Assembly: GCA_027603945.1 (NCBI GenBank)
Contig: JADIIU010000033.1
Coordinates: 1 to 64,000 of the forward strand
Origin: Terramyces sp. JEL0728
Lineage: Eukaryota > Chytridiomycota > Chytridiomycetes > Rhizophydiales > Terramycetaceae
Length of the DNA: 64,000 nucleotides
Direction of reading: 5' to 3'
Part shown: positions 10,624 to 20,243 of the stretch, one piece after another
Position numbering within the stretch: position 1 is the first letter of the stretch
Layout: each line of letters opens with the position of its first letter
The notes under the pieces: generated by a model
What the model saw: the letters and a program-made list of their open reading frames with translations, nothing else
Databases searched by the model: none
Told to the model about the DNA's origin: nothing
Program-made: the position numbers and the translations under genes

Positions 10624-10993
10624 ATGCAGGTTGACCCGTCAACACTTTCGGAACAAGACAGACAGTTCTATGAGAAATACGGAAGGTTACCCCCACAAAA
10701 AAAGCCATTAGGACAGCGCATAAAAGTAGCTATTATTAACATAGGTATAATTAATCTAATTGTAGGGTGGAGATCGTAAATACTTTGATTCCGGTGATTA
10801 TGCAATGTCAAAGGCAGGAAAGAGTGACCCAGAAAACGTCGGTAAAGTGAGAATTAATGTAGGTTCACAACATCCAAGTCCTGAGAGGATTCCTCATTCC
10901 ATCCCGCAGACAATGAAAAAAGGCGATATGACACACTCTCCTGTTAAAGAAAGCGGATTAACACATGAACAAGCAGTCAAAGAAGGTGTTTAA
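10624..10993 (+). CDS. IGO1: endosulfine/ARPP-19 family PP2A inhibitor (Igo1-like)
   Basis: Spliced protein of about 109 residues with the invariant endosulfine core: LSEQDRQFYEKYGRLP, then KYFDSGDYAMSKAG. The Ser in FDSGDY is the Greatwall/Rim15 phosphosite that converts the protein into a PP2A-B55 inhibitor controlling mitotic entry and quiescence. The core is only contiguous if 10726-10765 is removed; that 40-nt stretch looks like two abutting introns (see separate entry). The tail (MTHSPVKESGLTHEQA) is variable in the family. A TATATA element at about 10510 lies between this gene and the divergent GNAT gene. Confidence 0.92.
10726..10765 (+). other. two abutting ultrashort introns (19 + 21 nt), zero-length exon
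   Basis: 10726-10744 reads GTAGC...TTAACATAG and 10745-10765 reads GTATAA...CTAATTGTAG. Each half has its own GT, branch-like TAAC/TAAT and AG and is the standard size for this genome. Both must go to restore GQRIK-GGDRKYFDSGDY. It could be spliced as one 40-nt intron or in two steps. Confidence 0.8.
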
Positions 10994-11158
10994 AATATAA
11001 TTAATGGAATTCAGTTCGAACCTTCAATTACAATTCCTTGTACGCGTCGATTGAATGTAAATGAGAGCATGAGTAGATCTGAGTTGCGTTTATTGAGAGC
11101 GGTTAATATAATTGCATTGTGAGGTGATGTCACGAAATTGCTTGCAAATTTTCATATA

Positions 11159-12040
11159 ATGCTTCATAACCGGCTGCAGATAAGTTCTCCATTGGAATAC
11201 ACAGCGGCAATATCAATGTTGATATCGTACGGATACAGTATCTATTCATTAGGGGATATTTTTGTACATGGAAAGTTGAGTTCATTTGCTCACCAACTTT
11301 TGATTTTTCAAACCATCAATATCTGCATGCTGTTTGCAGAGTATTACAATAACTACTATTGTAGTGGATTTATCCCGGGGATTCTAGTTGCATTCCTGCA
11401 ACCAACTTTGATTTTTGGCATAGCAGTCACAAATATAAGGATCCTTAGGCTATACAAAAAAGTGAATACGCACATCACGGACAAACTGTTAAGAATTGGA
11501 TACTGGCTGTTTTCAATTTTATATGCGCTGCCAATAGTGTTCCTGCTAATCGCGTACAGCATAAATTCAAATTCCTCACTAAGAGCAAGCAGCCTCACAA
11601 TTCTAGCATTTTCAGTCCTCGTTGTAATATATAATACAGCTCAGGGAATTTACCTGATTTCATTCGTTTACAACAAGAATTCAACAAAGGAAAAAGCAAA
11701 ACTGCTTGTAGAATTCCGAAAAGCAAATTTTATAATAGTATTTTTAATAGTGTTGGATATAGCCGCAATAATAATCTTTGTTCTGGCACAATTCGCCCAT
11801 CTTGGCAGACCCACAAACTATTTGCTGATAGAGCTGGCTACCAGTCTGATAGGTATACACTACTCTACTCTGCAACTAATGTTTAAACAGATAAACGAAC
11901 TAAGTGCGCAATGCACGCCGAAACCGCCTGGTGCGCTCGCAAACTGGGTTGGCCAGTTGTGGAAAAAGAAAATCAAAGAAGAGGAGCAAGTAGATGACGA
12001 ATACTCACAATTTCAAAGTGTAGCTAATGGAGTTTTTTAA
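11159..12040 (+). CDS. seven-helix membrane protein, array member 1
   Basis: 293 residues from ATG 11159 (MLHNRLQISSPLEY), no intron. Seven hydrophobic segments at about 12-33, 42-62, 74-98, 112-134, 146-168, 190-214 and 222-243, then a cytosolic-type tail. Motifs shared with the next four genes: helix 5 VIYNTAQGIYLI, helix 6 ANFIIVFLIVLDI, helix 7 GIHYSTLQLMFKQIN. The tail carries KKKIKEEEQVDDEYSQFQS, shared with members 2 and 3. I recognise no known GPCR, transporter or Pth11 signature, although the topology is GPCR-like. First of a head-to-tail array. Confidence 0.85.
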   Translation: MLHNRLQISSPLEYTAAISMLISYGYSIYSLGDIFVHGKLSSFAHQLLIFQTINICMLFAEYYNNYYCSGFIPGILVAFLQPTLIFGIAVTNIRILRLYKKVNTHITDKLLRIGYWLFSILYALPIVFLLIAYSINSNSSLRASSLTILAFSVLVVIYNTAQGIYLISFVYNKNSTKEKAKLLVEFRKANFIIVFLIVLDIAAIIIFVLAQFAHLGRPTNYLLIELATSLIGIHYSTLQLMFKQINELSAQCTPKPPGALANWVGQLWKKKIKEEEQVDDEYSQFQSVANGVF

Positions 12041-12105
12041 TTATCACATAATAAAGCCTGATTTTCATTGTATGATACGTCATCCTCACTTTTACTTTTT
12101 TTCTC

Positions 12106-13011
12106 ATGCCAAATATACAATTGCTAACTAGTAGTGCGCTGGGATATATATGTTTGTTTATATTTGTATTCTCGTATTTCTTTAGTGTGTATATGATTAC
12201 AAGGATATGCACTGCAGAAAAAATGACAGCTCTTAGTATACAGCTTTTATTTTTTCAAATAATCAGCATCGCATTATTATTCTTTATCGCGCATAATTAC
12301 ATATACAATTACACCATACAGATGAGCTGCGTGGTGCAGATTTGCGAAGGGACCATGCTGCTGGCCGTTGCAATTGTGAATTTGTGGGTTCTTCGGTTTT
12401 ACGAATCAGGGAATCAACATAAATACGGTATTTACATTAAATTCGGAATAGGCTACTTGCTGGCTCTGTACTTTAGCAACGTAATCATTACAATAATTGT
12501 GACAATTGCTCCCATCGAAATCTTGAACAAGATCAACGTGATTGTGGTATTAGCACTGGCTGTTTCGGTTGTGATTTACAATATTTCTCAGGGAATTTAT
12601 TTGATTGTCAAAACATCGAGGACGAATACGAATGAGAAGATCCAGCAGACTTCGGCATATCTGAAAGCCAAAATATTGATACTGGTAATGATAGTATTGG
12701 ATATATCAGGGACATTATGTTACGCTATCTCGAGTTTTGCAATATTGGACCATGACACTACCGTAATACTGGATATGATACCAACAGGGCTGACCTGTAT
12801 TCATTTTTCAACCATACAAGTAATGTACAGACAAATCAATGATATTCAGGTTGCAAAAATGAATCAAAAAAGCGTAGAAATTGTCACTAGTAATACCTTG
12901 GCCAGATGGGTTGCGAATATCTTGAAAAGGAAAACAATCCAGGAAGAAGAAGAGTTTGACGACAATTATTCGCAGTTTCAAAGCCTCGCACCAGATACAA
13001 ATCTAAAATAA
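12106..13011 (+). CDS. seven-helix membrane protein, array member 2
   Basis: 301 residues, ATG at 12106 (MPNIQLLTSSALGY), no intron. Same seven-helix plan as member 1: helix 3 ends NLWVLRFYESGN, helix 5 VIYNISQGIYLIV, helix 6 AKILILVMIVLDIS, helix 7 CIHFSTIQVMYRQIND. The tail RKTIQEEEEFDDNYSQFQS is nearly the same as in members 1 and 3. The stop is in AAATAAA. Only 65 bp from the end of member 1. Confidence 0.85.
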   Translation: MPNIQLLTSSALGYICLFIFVFSYFFSVYMITRICTAEKMTALSIQLLFFQIISIALLFFIAHNYIYNYTIQMSCVVQICEGTMLLAVAIVNLWVLRFYESGNQHKYGIYIKFGIGYLLALYFSNVIITIIVTIAPIEILNKINVIVVLALAVSVVIYNISQGIYLIVKTSRTNTNEKIQQTSAYLKAKILILVMIVLDISGTLCYAISSFAILDHDTTVILDMIPTGLTCIHFSTIQVMYRQINDIQVAKMNQKSVEIVTSNTLARWVANILKRKTIQEEEEFDDNYSQFQSLAPDTNLK

Positions 13012-13223
13012 ATCCATAATACTTTTTAGCTTGCTATTGGCTCTTATCTTTGGTATCTCGGCTATACTAACGCGGAAAAAACGGGATAGTTCCTTTGCAG
13101 CTCCACAAGTATAAATCAGGATTAAAATAATACTATTGATTCGATTTTGCAGCTCGCTTTCAAGACTCATTGTTTGGCAATGATTTTGACGTCATTGCAC
13201 TTTATAAAACTTTATCGATTGCC

Positions 13224-14105
13224 ATGCTTCATAACAAGATCCAGATACATACCCTATTGGATTACCTTGCCGTAATATCAATCCTAATTTCATTTTTTAT
13301 CAGCGTGCTATCTATTGGGGCAATCAACACGGCAGCCAAACGACCGATATTCACCAATCAATTAATTTTCTTTCAAATCATCAATATCAGTATGCTATTT
13401 TATACATTCTATCATTATTATTTTTTCACTTCAAATGCAGTTGGGAGAACAGTGGATATGCTGGTAAACACGTTAATATTTGGTGTAGCTGTTACGAACC
13501 TGCGAATTTTGAAAATATATCAAAAAGTAAATCAGGATATTACAGATAAGAAGGTGCAAGCGATTGGAATATTTTTTACTATACTTTATGTGATTGCCAT
13601 GATTCCGTCGGTTATCCAGCTTGTTTTGAACGGCACGCTGATATCTAATATCCAAATTTTCGCAGTGATTGTATTCTCTCTATTTGTAATTATATATAAC
13701 ACCGCACAAGGTATCTATCTTATCTGGCTGGTTTATAGTTCAGTTGGCACAATTAATGATAGCCGCACAGCTTTCAGAAGAGCCAATTTCTTGATAGTAT
13801 CAATGATAGTAATGGATATTATTGCCTTGATCTTGTATATCATTCAAAATTTCGTGACTGTTAGCCTAACAGATTTCAGCGTCCTCGGTATTCTCGCAAC
13901 GTCAATAATCGGAATACACTATTCCACTATACAGTTGATGTTCAAAGTTCTTAATCAGGTTGGGAGCAAGTCGAGTGATTTACAAAGAAAGTCTACGAGA
14001 GCATCAGAACTAATTGGGCAGCTCTGGCAGAAAAAGATTACAGAAGAAGAAGAATTTGACGACGGGTATTCGCAATTCCAAAGCATTGGCGGTGGTGTTT
14101 TGTGA
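13224..14105 (+). CDS. seven-helix membrane protein, array member 3
   Basis: 293 residues from ATG 13224 (MLHNKIQIHTLLDY), chosen because TATAAA lies 21 bp upstream and because members 1 and 3 then begin alike (MLHN). Helix 5 IIYNTAQGIYLIWL, helix 6 ANFLIVSMIVMDII, helix 7 GIHYSTIQLMFKVLNQ, tail KKITEEEEFDDGYSQFQS. It is the closest relative of member 1. Confidence 0.85.
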   Translation: MLHNKIQIHTLLDYLAVISILISFFISVLSIGAINTAAKRPIFTNQLIFFQIINISMLFYTFYHYYFFTSNAVGRTVDMLVNTLIFGVAVTNLRILKIYQKVNQDITDKKVQAIGIFFTILYVIAMIPSVIQLVLNGTLISNIQIFAVIVFSLFVIIYNTAQGIYLIWLVYSSVGTINDSRTAFRRANFLIVSMIVMDIIALILYIIQNFVTVSLTDFSVLGILATSIIGIHYSTIQLMFKVLNQVGSKSSDLQRKSTRASELIGQLWQKKITEEEEFDDGYSQFQSIGGGVL

Positions 14106-14162
14106 CCATTGTTTAATAATAAACACGTAATTGAAACCGCTGGTTAGTAACTAATTTTCACA

Positions 14163-14990
14163 ATGACCACATCAGTAATGAATTTAAATCAGCCGCTATA
14201 TATTCTATCAGCATCCCTATTGGCTTTATCATTTGTTATCAGCATTGTAATGCTAGTTCTATTGTATTCAGCCGATTCAAAAAAGACATTCACCATTCCA
14301 TTCACTATCTTTCAGATACTAAATTTAATTCAATGCATAAATGTTACATATAGCCATTATTACAGGTACAGCATAATCATGGAAAGGCTGCAGGATTTCT
14401 TTGTGTGTTTAATGGTGCTTGGGATCTTTACGATTACTTTGATGATATTGCAGATATACGAAAATCTAAATTCTGCAAGGGCACAATTTATCCTCAAAGT
14501 ATTTAAACGCATCGGCCAAACTTATTGTCTGATAGCATCAATTTTTTCACTCCTATATGCCATTAGCCCACATCTATTTCCGCAGCTGCGGATTCTGAAA
14601 CTTGCTCTGGTTACGGTTTGGTTTATTAGCGTAGTTCTATACGACAATTGCCAATCAGTCTATCTAATTTTCAAGGTATTTGCCAGAAATTTTATGCATA
14701 AAAGAAGGGAGGTGGTGAACGAGTTTAGAAGGGCATCTTCCTTTCTCTTTATTATAATCATTATTGACTGGATAGGGATAATCCTGGGAATTTTACAGTC
14801 CAGCCAAACTCTGCAAAACACGATGCTGTTTTCAGAAATTGGAATTGCGTGCACCGGACTTCATTTATCTCTCATGCAAATAATGATAAAGGAACTCTAT
14901 CTGCTTTTGTTGGTTGGAAATATGCAGGTTTCATGCGGCTTTGTAGTGTCTTGCACTTCGCTCGATGACATATCTGGAACCGCTACATAA
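14163..14990 (+). CDS. seven-helix membrane protein, array member 4
   Basis: 275 residues from ATG 14163. Same fold and motifs but diverged: helix 5 VLYDNCQSVYLIF, helix 6 ASSFLFIIIIIDWIG, helix 7 GLHLSLMQIMIKELY. It lacks the acidic SQFQS tail, ending instead with a short Cys/Ser-containing segment. With member 5 it forms the YDN-Q-S / IDWIG branch. The stop is in TAATAAA. Confidence 0.82.
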   Translation: MTTSVMNLNQPLYILSASLLALSFVISIVMLVLLYSADSKKTFTIPFTIFQILNLIQCINVTYSHYYRYSIIMERLQDFFVCLMVLGIFTITLMILQIYENLNSARAQFILKVFKRIGQTYCLIASIFSLLYAISPHLFPQLRILKLALVTVWFISVVLYDNCQSVYLIFKVFARNFMHKRREVVNEFRRASSFLFIIIIIDWIGIILGILQSSQTLQNTMLFSEIGIACTGLHLSLMQIMIKELYLLLLVGNMQVSCGFVVSCTSLDDISGTAT

Positions 14991-15136
14991 TAAATACCAG
15001 TTGGATTTCCCTATTTCTCAATGTTGCACGCGATATAGCCAGATGGAGCAGCAGGAGAGATGCCTTTTTATTAAATATTTATTATCCATTGATAAGGCAT
15101 TGTGAAATCACCATTGTTACCTTTTATCTAGCCAAC

Positions 15137-15955
15137 ATGCCAAATACACAGTTGGGATGGAGCTCTCCCTTGGAAATGTTGGCTTTTCTGGTAATAGCAG
15201 GTTCATTTGCACTGAGCGTTGGAATGATTGCAAATATATTCGTAAATCCAAAGAAACAGATCTTTACATGGCAGCTAACAGTGTTTCAAATGTTGAATCT
15301 TATACAATGCCTCAATATGTTTTATTGTAATTACTATAGGTTCAGTGTTACCCTGAATAAGATTGTGGATGCGCTGGCTGTAACTATGCTGCTGGGGATC
15401 CTGGTAACTGGATTGCGTATATTGAAAATTTACAAGTACATCAATCCAAATATATCAGACCACTGGACCAGAGCCGCGAACACTGCCACGCTAATACTCT
15501 ACGTTATAGTGATTGTGCCGTGTTTAGCCAATGTTGCCATGACTCCATATTTACCCCAGCCTTACAAAATGATTAAAGCGTATATAATGATGGTGTGGAC
15601 AGTCATAGTAGTGGTGTACGATAATGTCCAATCAATGTATCTATTGAATTTGGCATATGGGAGGAACCGATTCAATGCAAAGGAGCGCGTAATTTTGGAA
15701 TTTCGGAAAGCTACAGCAGTAATACTATTTATAATGGCAATCGACTGGATCGGTGTAGTCTTTGAAGGAATTCTAATTATGGAGTCGGACGGTTTCAAAC
15801 AAATGGTTTATGCGCAAATTGCGGTAGGTCTTTCAGGCATCCACTACTGCGGAATGCAAATGATGATGAAGCAGTTGTGTGTGCTGACATTCTCTGGCCT
15901 CACTCCGCCCAAAGTTCAAGAATCCACCTTCAAAGCAACAGAACTCAGTTTATAG
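15137..15955 (+). CDS. seven-helix membrane protein, array member 5
   Basis: 272 residues from ATG 15137 (MPNTQLGWSSPLEM); the MPN start is shared with member 2. Helix 5 VVYDNVQSMYLLN, helix 6 ATAVILFIMAIDWIG, helix 7 GIHYCGMQMMMKQL. Short tail without the acidic motif. TAG is followed at once by AATAAA. Confidence 0.82.
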   Translation: MPNTQLGWSSPLEMLAFLVIAGSFALSVGMIANIFVNPKKQIFTWQLTVFQMLNLIQCLNMFYCNYYRFSVTLNKIVDALAVTMLLGILVTGLRILKIYKYINPNISDHWTRAANTATLILYVIVIVPCLANVAMTPYLPQPYKMIKAYIMMVWTVIVVVYDNVQSMYLLNLAYGRNRFNAKERVILEFRKATAVILFIMAIDWIGVVFEGILIMESDGFKQMVYAQIAVGLSGIHYCGMQMMMKQLCVLTFSGLTPPKVQESTFKATELSL

Positions 15956-16003
15956 AATAAAAAAGACTGACGTCAGCATTTTAAACTTTGCTATCTTTCA
16001 ATA

Positions 16004-17274
16004 ATGGATACAGGCCCGGATATCTTGCTGTATGTAGAATATATTGCAATCGGAATTTCAATATTATTGTGTTTGGTCGTTGGATCAAAGCAGTTTTTTG
16101 GAGGCGACGGCATAAAAGCCCAATCAAAGGATATCGCTTATCTTTTCGTATCGCTACTGCTTTTAGTATTGAAGATCTGTATCATATCGATATCTTTAAA
16201 AAGTCCGATACTGCAAATTTTGATGTTTATTTTGCACTGGACTGTATTGCTGGGAATCTTTGTTTTGAATTCGGTTATATTAGAAATATTCAACAAGTTT
16301 GATAAAACCATCAGTATCGAGAAAATCAGGGCATCCCGATTGGTATTATACATCTTTTACGTGCTGGGGATGCTTCCTGCCATAGTAGACGTGTATTTCA
16401 TAGTAGCCTCACTGTCGCGGACTTGGATACATAATGTGATATTTGCTTATATTAGTACTTGTTTTACTCTCGCTTAATTTGGGAATTGGGAATTAATATC
16501 TTGGAAACTATTCAGTATGTTGCTGTTTACTATCGAAGCACTAAAACCTCGGCAATGGAATACACTGTATTGCAAAAGGAATTGCCAGGGCGGATCTGGA
16601 TTTTTATATTGGCATTTGTGCTCTCTTGGTGTAGCTTTATTCTGCTTGTTTTTTCAAATCAGCAACTATCCGATTGCGCAATGGCTTTCAATTGTTTGCG
16701 AGTATCGTTGCTTGTTGTTATCAAGAAATTAATCCAAAGAATATCTCGAAAGCTACTTAAGCCAAAAAAGATGTCTGGAATATATTCCCACCAGTCATAC
16801 CTGCCAAAGTCAGCGAGTTCCGGATACGAACCGTCAAGATCATTTAATGATGGCACTCAATCTTATAAATCGTATCAGGAAAGTTCAAAGTCATACAAGG
16901 AACCAGGGTGTTTATCTAGGGAAGATCAAGTGAGGAGATCAAATACCAAGGAAGAAAATAGATCAAATAAATCCGTACTTGCTAAATTAGAAGAGCTGAT
17001 TCAAGAAGAAGAACGAAAAGCCAATATTAATCAAGGTGAAACCCGAAGGCACTCAAATATTAAACAGCGTGACCAATCTTTCCCAAGATTAGAGGAAATA
17101 AAACGAGCGCATACATATACCGATAGACGGAAAAGTTTAAAGGAAGATGCAGTCGGAAAGCAGTTTTCTCCAGAGGAATATAGAATGACACCATCAAAGA
17201 GCTCCAAGATGCTGACTGAAATCGACGCAAGGAGGAAATCAGCACAGTATTCCAAGCCGGATTTTCAGTTGTGA
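16004..17274 (+). CDS. seven-helix membrane protein, array member 6 (second subfamily, long tail)
   Basis: About 416 residues. Seven hydrophobic segments, then a long Ser/Lys-rich tail. A 20-nt intron at 16436-16455 removes a frame change and joins SRTWIHN to YLFYSRLIWELG. After it comes ETIQYVAVYYR, the counterpart of the Q-containing helix 5 motif in members 1-5, with VLNSVILEIFNKFD in helix 3. The tail starts MSGIYSHQSYLPKSA, shared with member 7, and is likely cytosolic and phosphorylated (many Ser/Thr-Lys contexts). Clearly related to member 7, more distantly to members 1-5. Confidence 0.82.
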
Positions 17275-17424
17275 TATGCTACAGCAATGCTATGACTTTT
17301 ATACCCAATCAAGTCTTCTAGATCACTTTTCGGATGTATTAAAGTAATAAACCAACACTTGATAATCCTTTCGATACCGTAAGTTTTTGCCTGACGTCAA
17401 CCCAGCTGTAAAAATCCTTTACAA

Positions 17425-18506
17425 ATGGACATGCTAAATGTTGCTCTGATCTACTTGCAAGCGGTATTGTTGGGAATCAATGTTATTGTTTGTGGGTATG
17501 GCATGTATAGGTATCGCAACGACAAACTCCACTATATCCTGCTTTTGTTTTCCGCGTTTCTACTGGCCCTATTCAAAATGATACTAGTGATTCTCAATGT
17601 CACTCTGCCGGTATATGCAATTACAGCAATGATTTTGCATTGCACGGTTGGTTTAGGGATTTTCGTGATCAACTCGGTTATACTGCAAGATTTTACAATT
17701 TTTGATCAACGGATAAGCGTCACTAAAATCAATACTGCTAGGCTGTTTATGTACGTTTTGTTTGGGATTAGCATCATTCCGCTGCTAATCGGGATTATCA
17801 ATTCTGCCGCGTCAATCTACAAAGCCTGGGTGGAAAAGGTAAAACGTTTTCAATGTAGTATATCCTGTACTATCAAATGTGCTGGTTCCTCTTTGTTGAT
17901 TTTCTTGAAACCTTGCAGTATATCTATCGGCACGTTACCCTAAGTCGGCAAGTGGATAATGAATTGAAATCGTTGAAAAGGGGAATCGCGGCCAAAGGCA
18001 GAATTCGAGTGGTGTCGTTGCTTTTCGCATGGCTATCACTATTATGTCTGTGTTTTGGTCAAGAAGGGTTTTCAATGACTTTGAATTGCACGCGTTTGGC
18101 AATTCTCGTTCACCTTAAAAGGGTATTGACTGATACGATCAAAAAACACTTGTCAAGGAGAATGGGAGGGATGCACTCCCAAAAATCGTATTTACCCCAG
18201 TCGTTTGCGTCGCAGCGTTCGTCAGTGAAACCTCGTTCACATGTGCGGTCATTACGCGAAAATAGCGGCAGGGAACATAGTGGAAATTCTAAAAGAGAAA
18301 CAAACATCCAAATGGAAACCAGCACTCCTAAAAAAGAGGTTAATTCCGCAAGATCTCCCTCTGCAGATGGCAAATCGAGAGAAGGTTCGATCCAAGACGC
18401 CAGTGCATCACTTTCAAAAGCCGAGGCGAAAAAAGAGATAAGCTTGCTCATTAAGCAAACGGAATCTGAAAACACTTGTGCTACACAAACACAGAATGCC
18501 GACTAG
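17425..18506 (+). CDS. seven-helix membrane protein, array member 7 (second subfamily, long tail)
   Basis: About 353 residues. A 20-nt intron at 17839-17858 sits at the same place as in member 6 and joins AWVEK to YILYYQMCWF. Helix 3 has FVINSVILQDFTIFDQ, helix 5 region DFLETLQYIYRHV, helix 6/7 region LSLLCLCFGQEGFSMTLNC. The tail starts MGGMHSQKSYLPQSF, like member 6, and is Ser/Glu/Lys-rich. Last gene of the array; the following glycosyltransferase is convergent. Confidence 0.82.
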
Positions 18507-18567
18507 CCCATATTGGTTAAGCTTCCATGTAATAAATGATACCAGTAATAAAAAATGAATTTCTACT

Positions 18568-19828
18568 TTATTCTTCTTGGCACCCTCCAACGATCCAGTA
18601 ATAAGTATCTAATAAATCATTAACAGAAGATTCAATGCTGAATTGCATTCCGACACGTCTGGATAACTGCCTATTACTATTATTCTTGTAGATATCACGT
18701 ATGATTTGGCAGAATTGCTCGGTATTCCCCGTGTCAAACATCCAATTATCAATCATTTTGTATACTGTAGTGAATGCGCCAGAACGTACTATGCATGACG
18801 GTGTACCACAAGCCATCGCTTCAGCAACTGTGAATCCAAATGTTTCGGATCCTGAAGCACTTACGAAAATATCAGATTGTGCGTAATAGCTAGCAACAAT
18901 CTTTTCATTGCGGATCATTCCAGTAAAAATGACTCTATACCTTCCATTTATCTACATTAGTAACTTTTTACAGCTTCGTGTCCAGTATAGACATTTTCCT
19001 TTCCGACTATTCTCCCTGCCAACTGTTCCAGTTCTTTTCTAACTGGCCCGTCGCCAACAAGGACAAGAGTAGCTGTATCCAATACTTCAAGTGCTTCAAC
19101 AAGGAAATCAATGGATTTTTCAACAGCCAATCTTCCACAGTAAATCATCACAGGTCCATCAGTCGACATTGATTTCAAATCTAAAACATCCCCTTGGTAA
19201 TTCTTTGCATCCGGATGGAATATTTTTGTGTCTAATCCAGATTTCAAAATATGTACTCTGTGAGAATAATCAAAGATATAAGAATCAGCGGTTTTGGATG
19301 GGATTCCAACACAGTCGGCAAAGAAGCTGAGCGGCAAGTAGTAAGCCAATGGAAATAGAATGTCTGTAATCCAGTTGAACAATTTTCTAAACAGAATCTT
19401 TCCGAAATATAAATCACGGTAATATTCAAGGTAAACATGGTAGGAAACATAGATTTTGACACCTCTGAGCCACATTAGAGGTAGGAGTGGCAGGAATGAA
19501 AGACACAGCGGTGCAACAATATGAGCAATGTCGTATTCTACAGGTTTCATGAAATTCAGTAAATCGTAAACAAGTGAAAATGGAGGTAAAATAAAAGTTC
19601 TCGAGTTAATAAAAAGAACCTTTGATGATTATAGAATGGGTTTGACAATGATGGTACGACTACATCGCAATCTGTTCCTTTGCAAGAGAAAACCGTAACT
19701 TGGTGTCCTTGGTCCTTGTATCCTTGAATCCAGTTTTTGCAGCGATTAGCAATTCCGGAAACGTATGGTGGTAGATATTCAGTTGCGAAAAGGATCCGTA
19801 AAGGCTTTTTTTCTTGCATAAAGGACAT
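18568..19828 (-). CDS. GT4-family glycosyltransferase (SQD2/MgtA-like)
   Basis: About 405 residues with the GT-B fold of SQD2-like sulfoquinovosyl- or mannosyl-diacylglycerol transferases. Visible: N-terminal PLRILFATEYLPPYVSGIANR, VKIYVSYHVYLEYY, HILKSGLDTKIFHP, GPVMIYCGRLAVEKSIDFL, LVLVGDGPVRKELEQL, and the C-terminal nucleotide-sugar motif SGSETFGFTVAEAMACGTP (the E-x7-E element). Two 20-nt introns are required: after YNHQR (giving TFILPPFSLVYD) and after TGHEA (giving INGRYRVIFTG). Start ATG 19828 follows a TATAAAT by about 20 bp. Sugar and acceptor cannot be told; a glycolipid is the likely product. Confidence 0.85.
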
Positions 19829-20243
19829 TTTTTTCAAACTTTTTGAATTTATACTTGTTTTAAACGTGGGATCTGATTGGTCGAAACCCAGGTCACATAG
19901 AATCATAAAACGGAAACGTGCTATGAACAGACAGTATATCTGAGGTGGTAATAATAATCGCATGCGTTAAAGAATATCTAGTTGTCCAGATATTTATCAT
20001 TTCAGCTGTAGACAATTTTACACTGCTCGAATTTAGTACTGTTGAATATTAATACTGTTCAAATTTCTAGATAACAATAGATTATCCGTCATTTCTGCAA
20101 CCACGCATATGAAATACCATCCGCAGCCGTGCAATCTGTCGGGAAAATAGACACTCGAGTAAGACTTAAACCGAAATATTGTGTTTTGTTTGGATCTCAA
20201 TAAAAGTCTATAATATTTGCACCTGAGGAAATAAGTTGTCCAG
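19829..20243. other. divergent intergenic region
   Basis: 415 bp between the GT4 gene (minus) and the unknown Cys-motif gene (plus). It holds a TATA-like element for each side (19847 and about 20209) and two near copies of an AATACTGTT/ATACTGTTC-type sequence around 20037-20060. I see no convincing coding exon. Confidence 0.6.
19847..19853 (-). promoter_or_regulatory. TATA element of the GT4 gene
   Basis: TATAAAT on the minus strand, ending 18 bases before the ATG at 19828, which implies a very short 5' leader. A CCAAT sequence lies about 30 bp further upstream. Confidence 0.55.
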
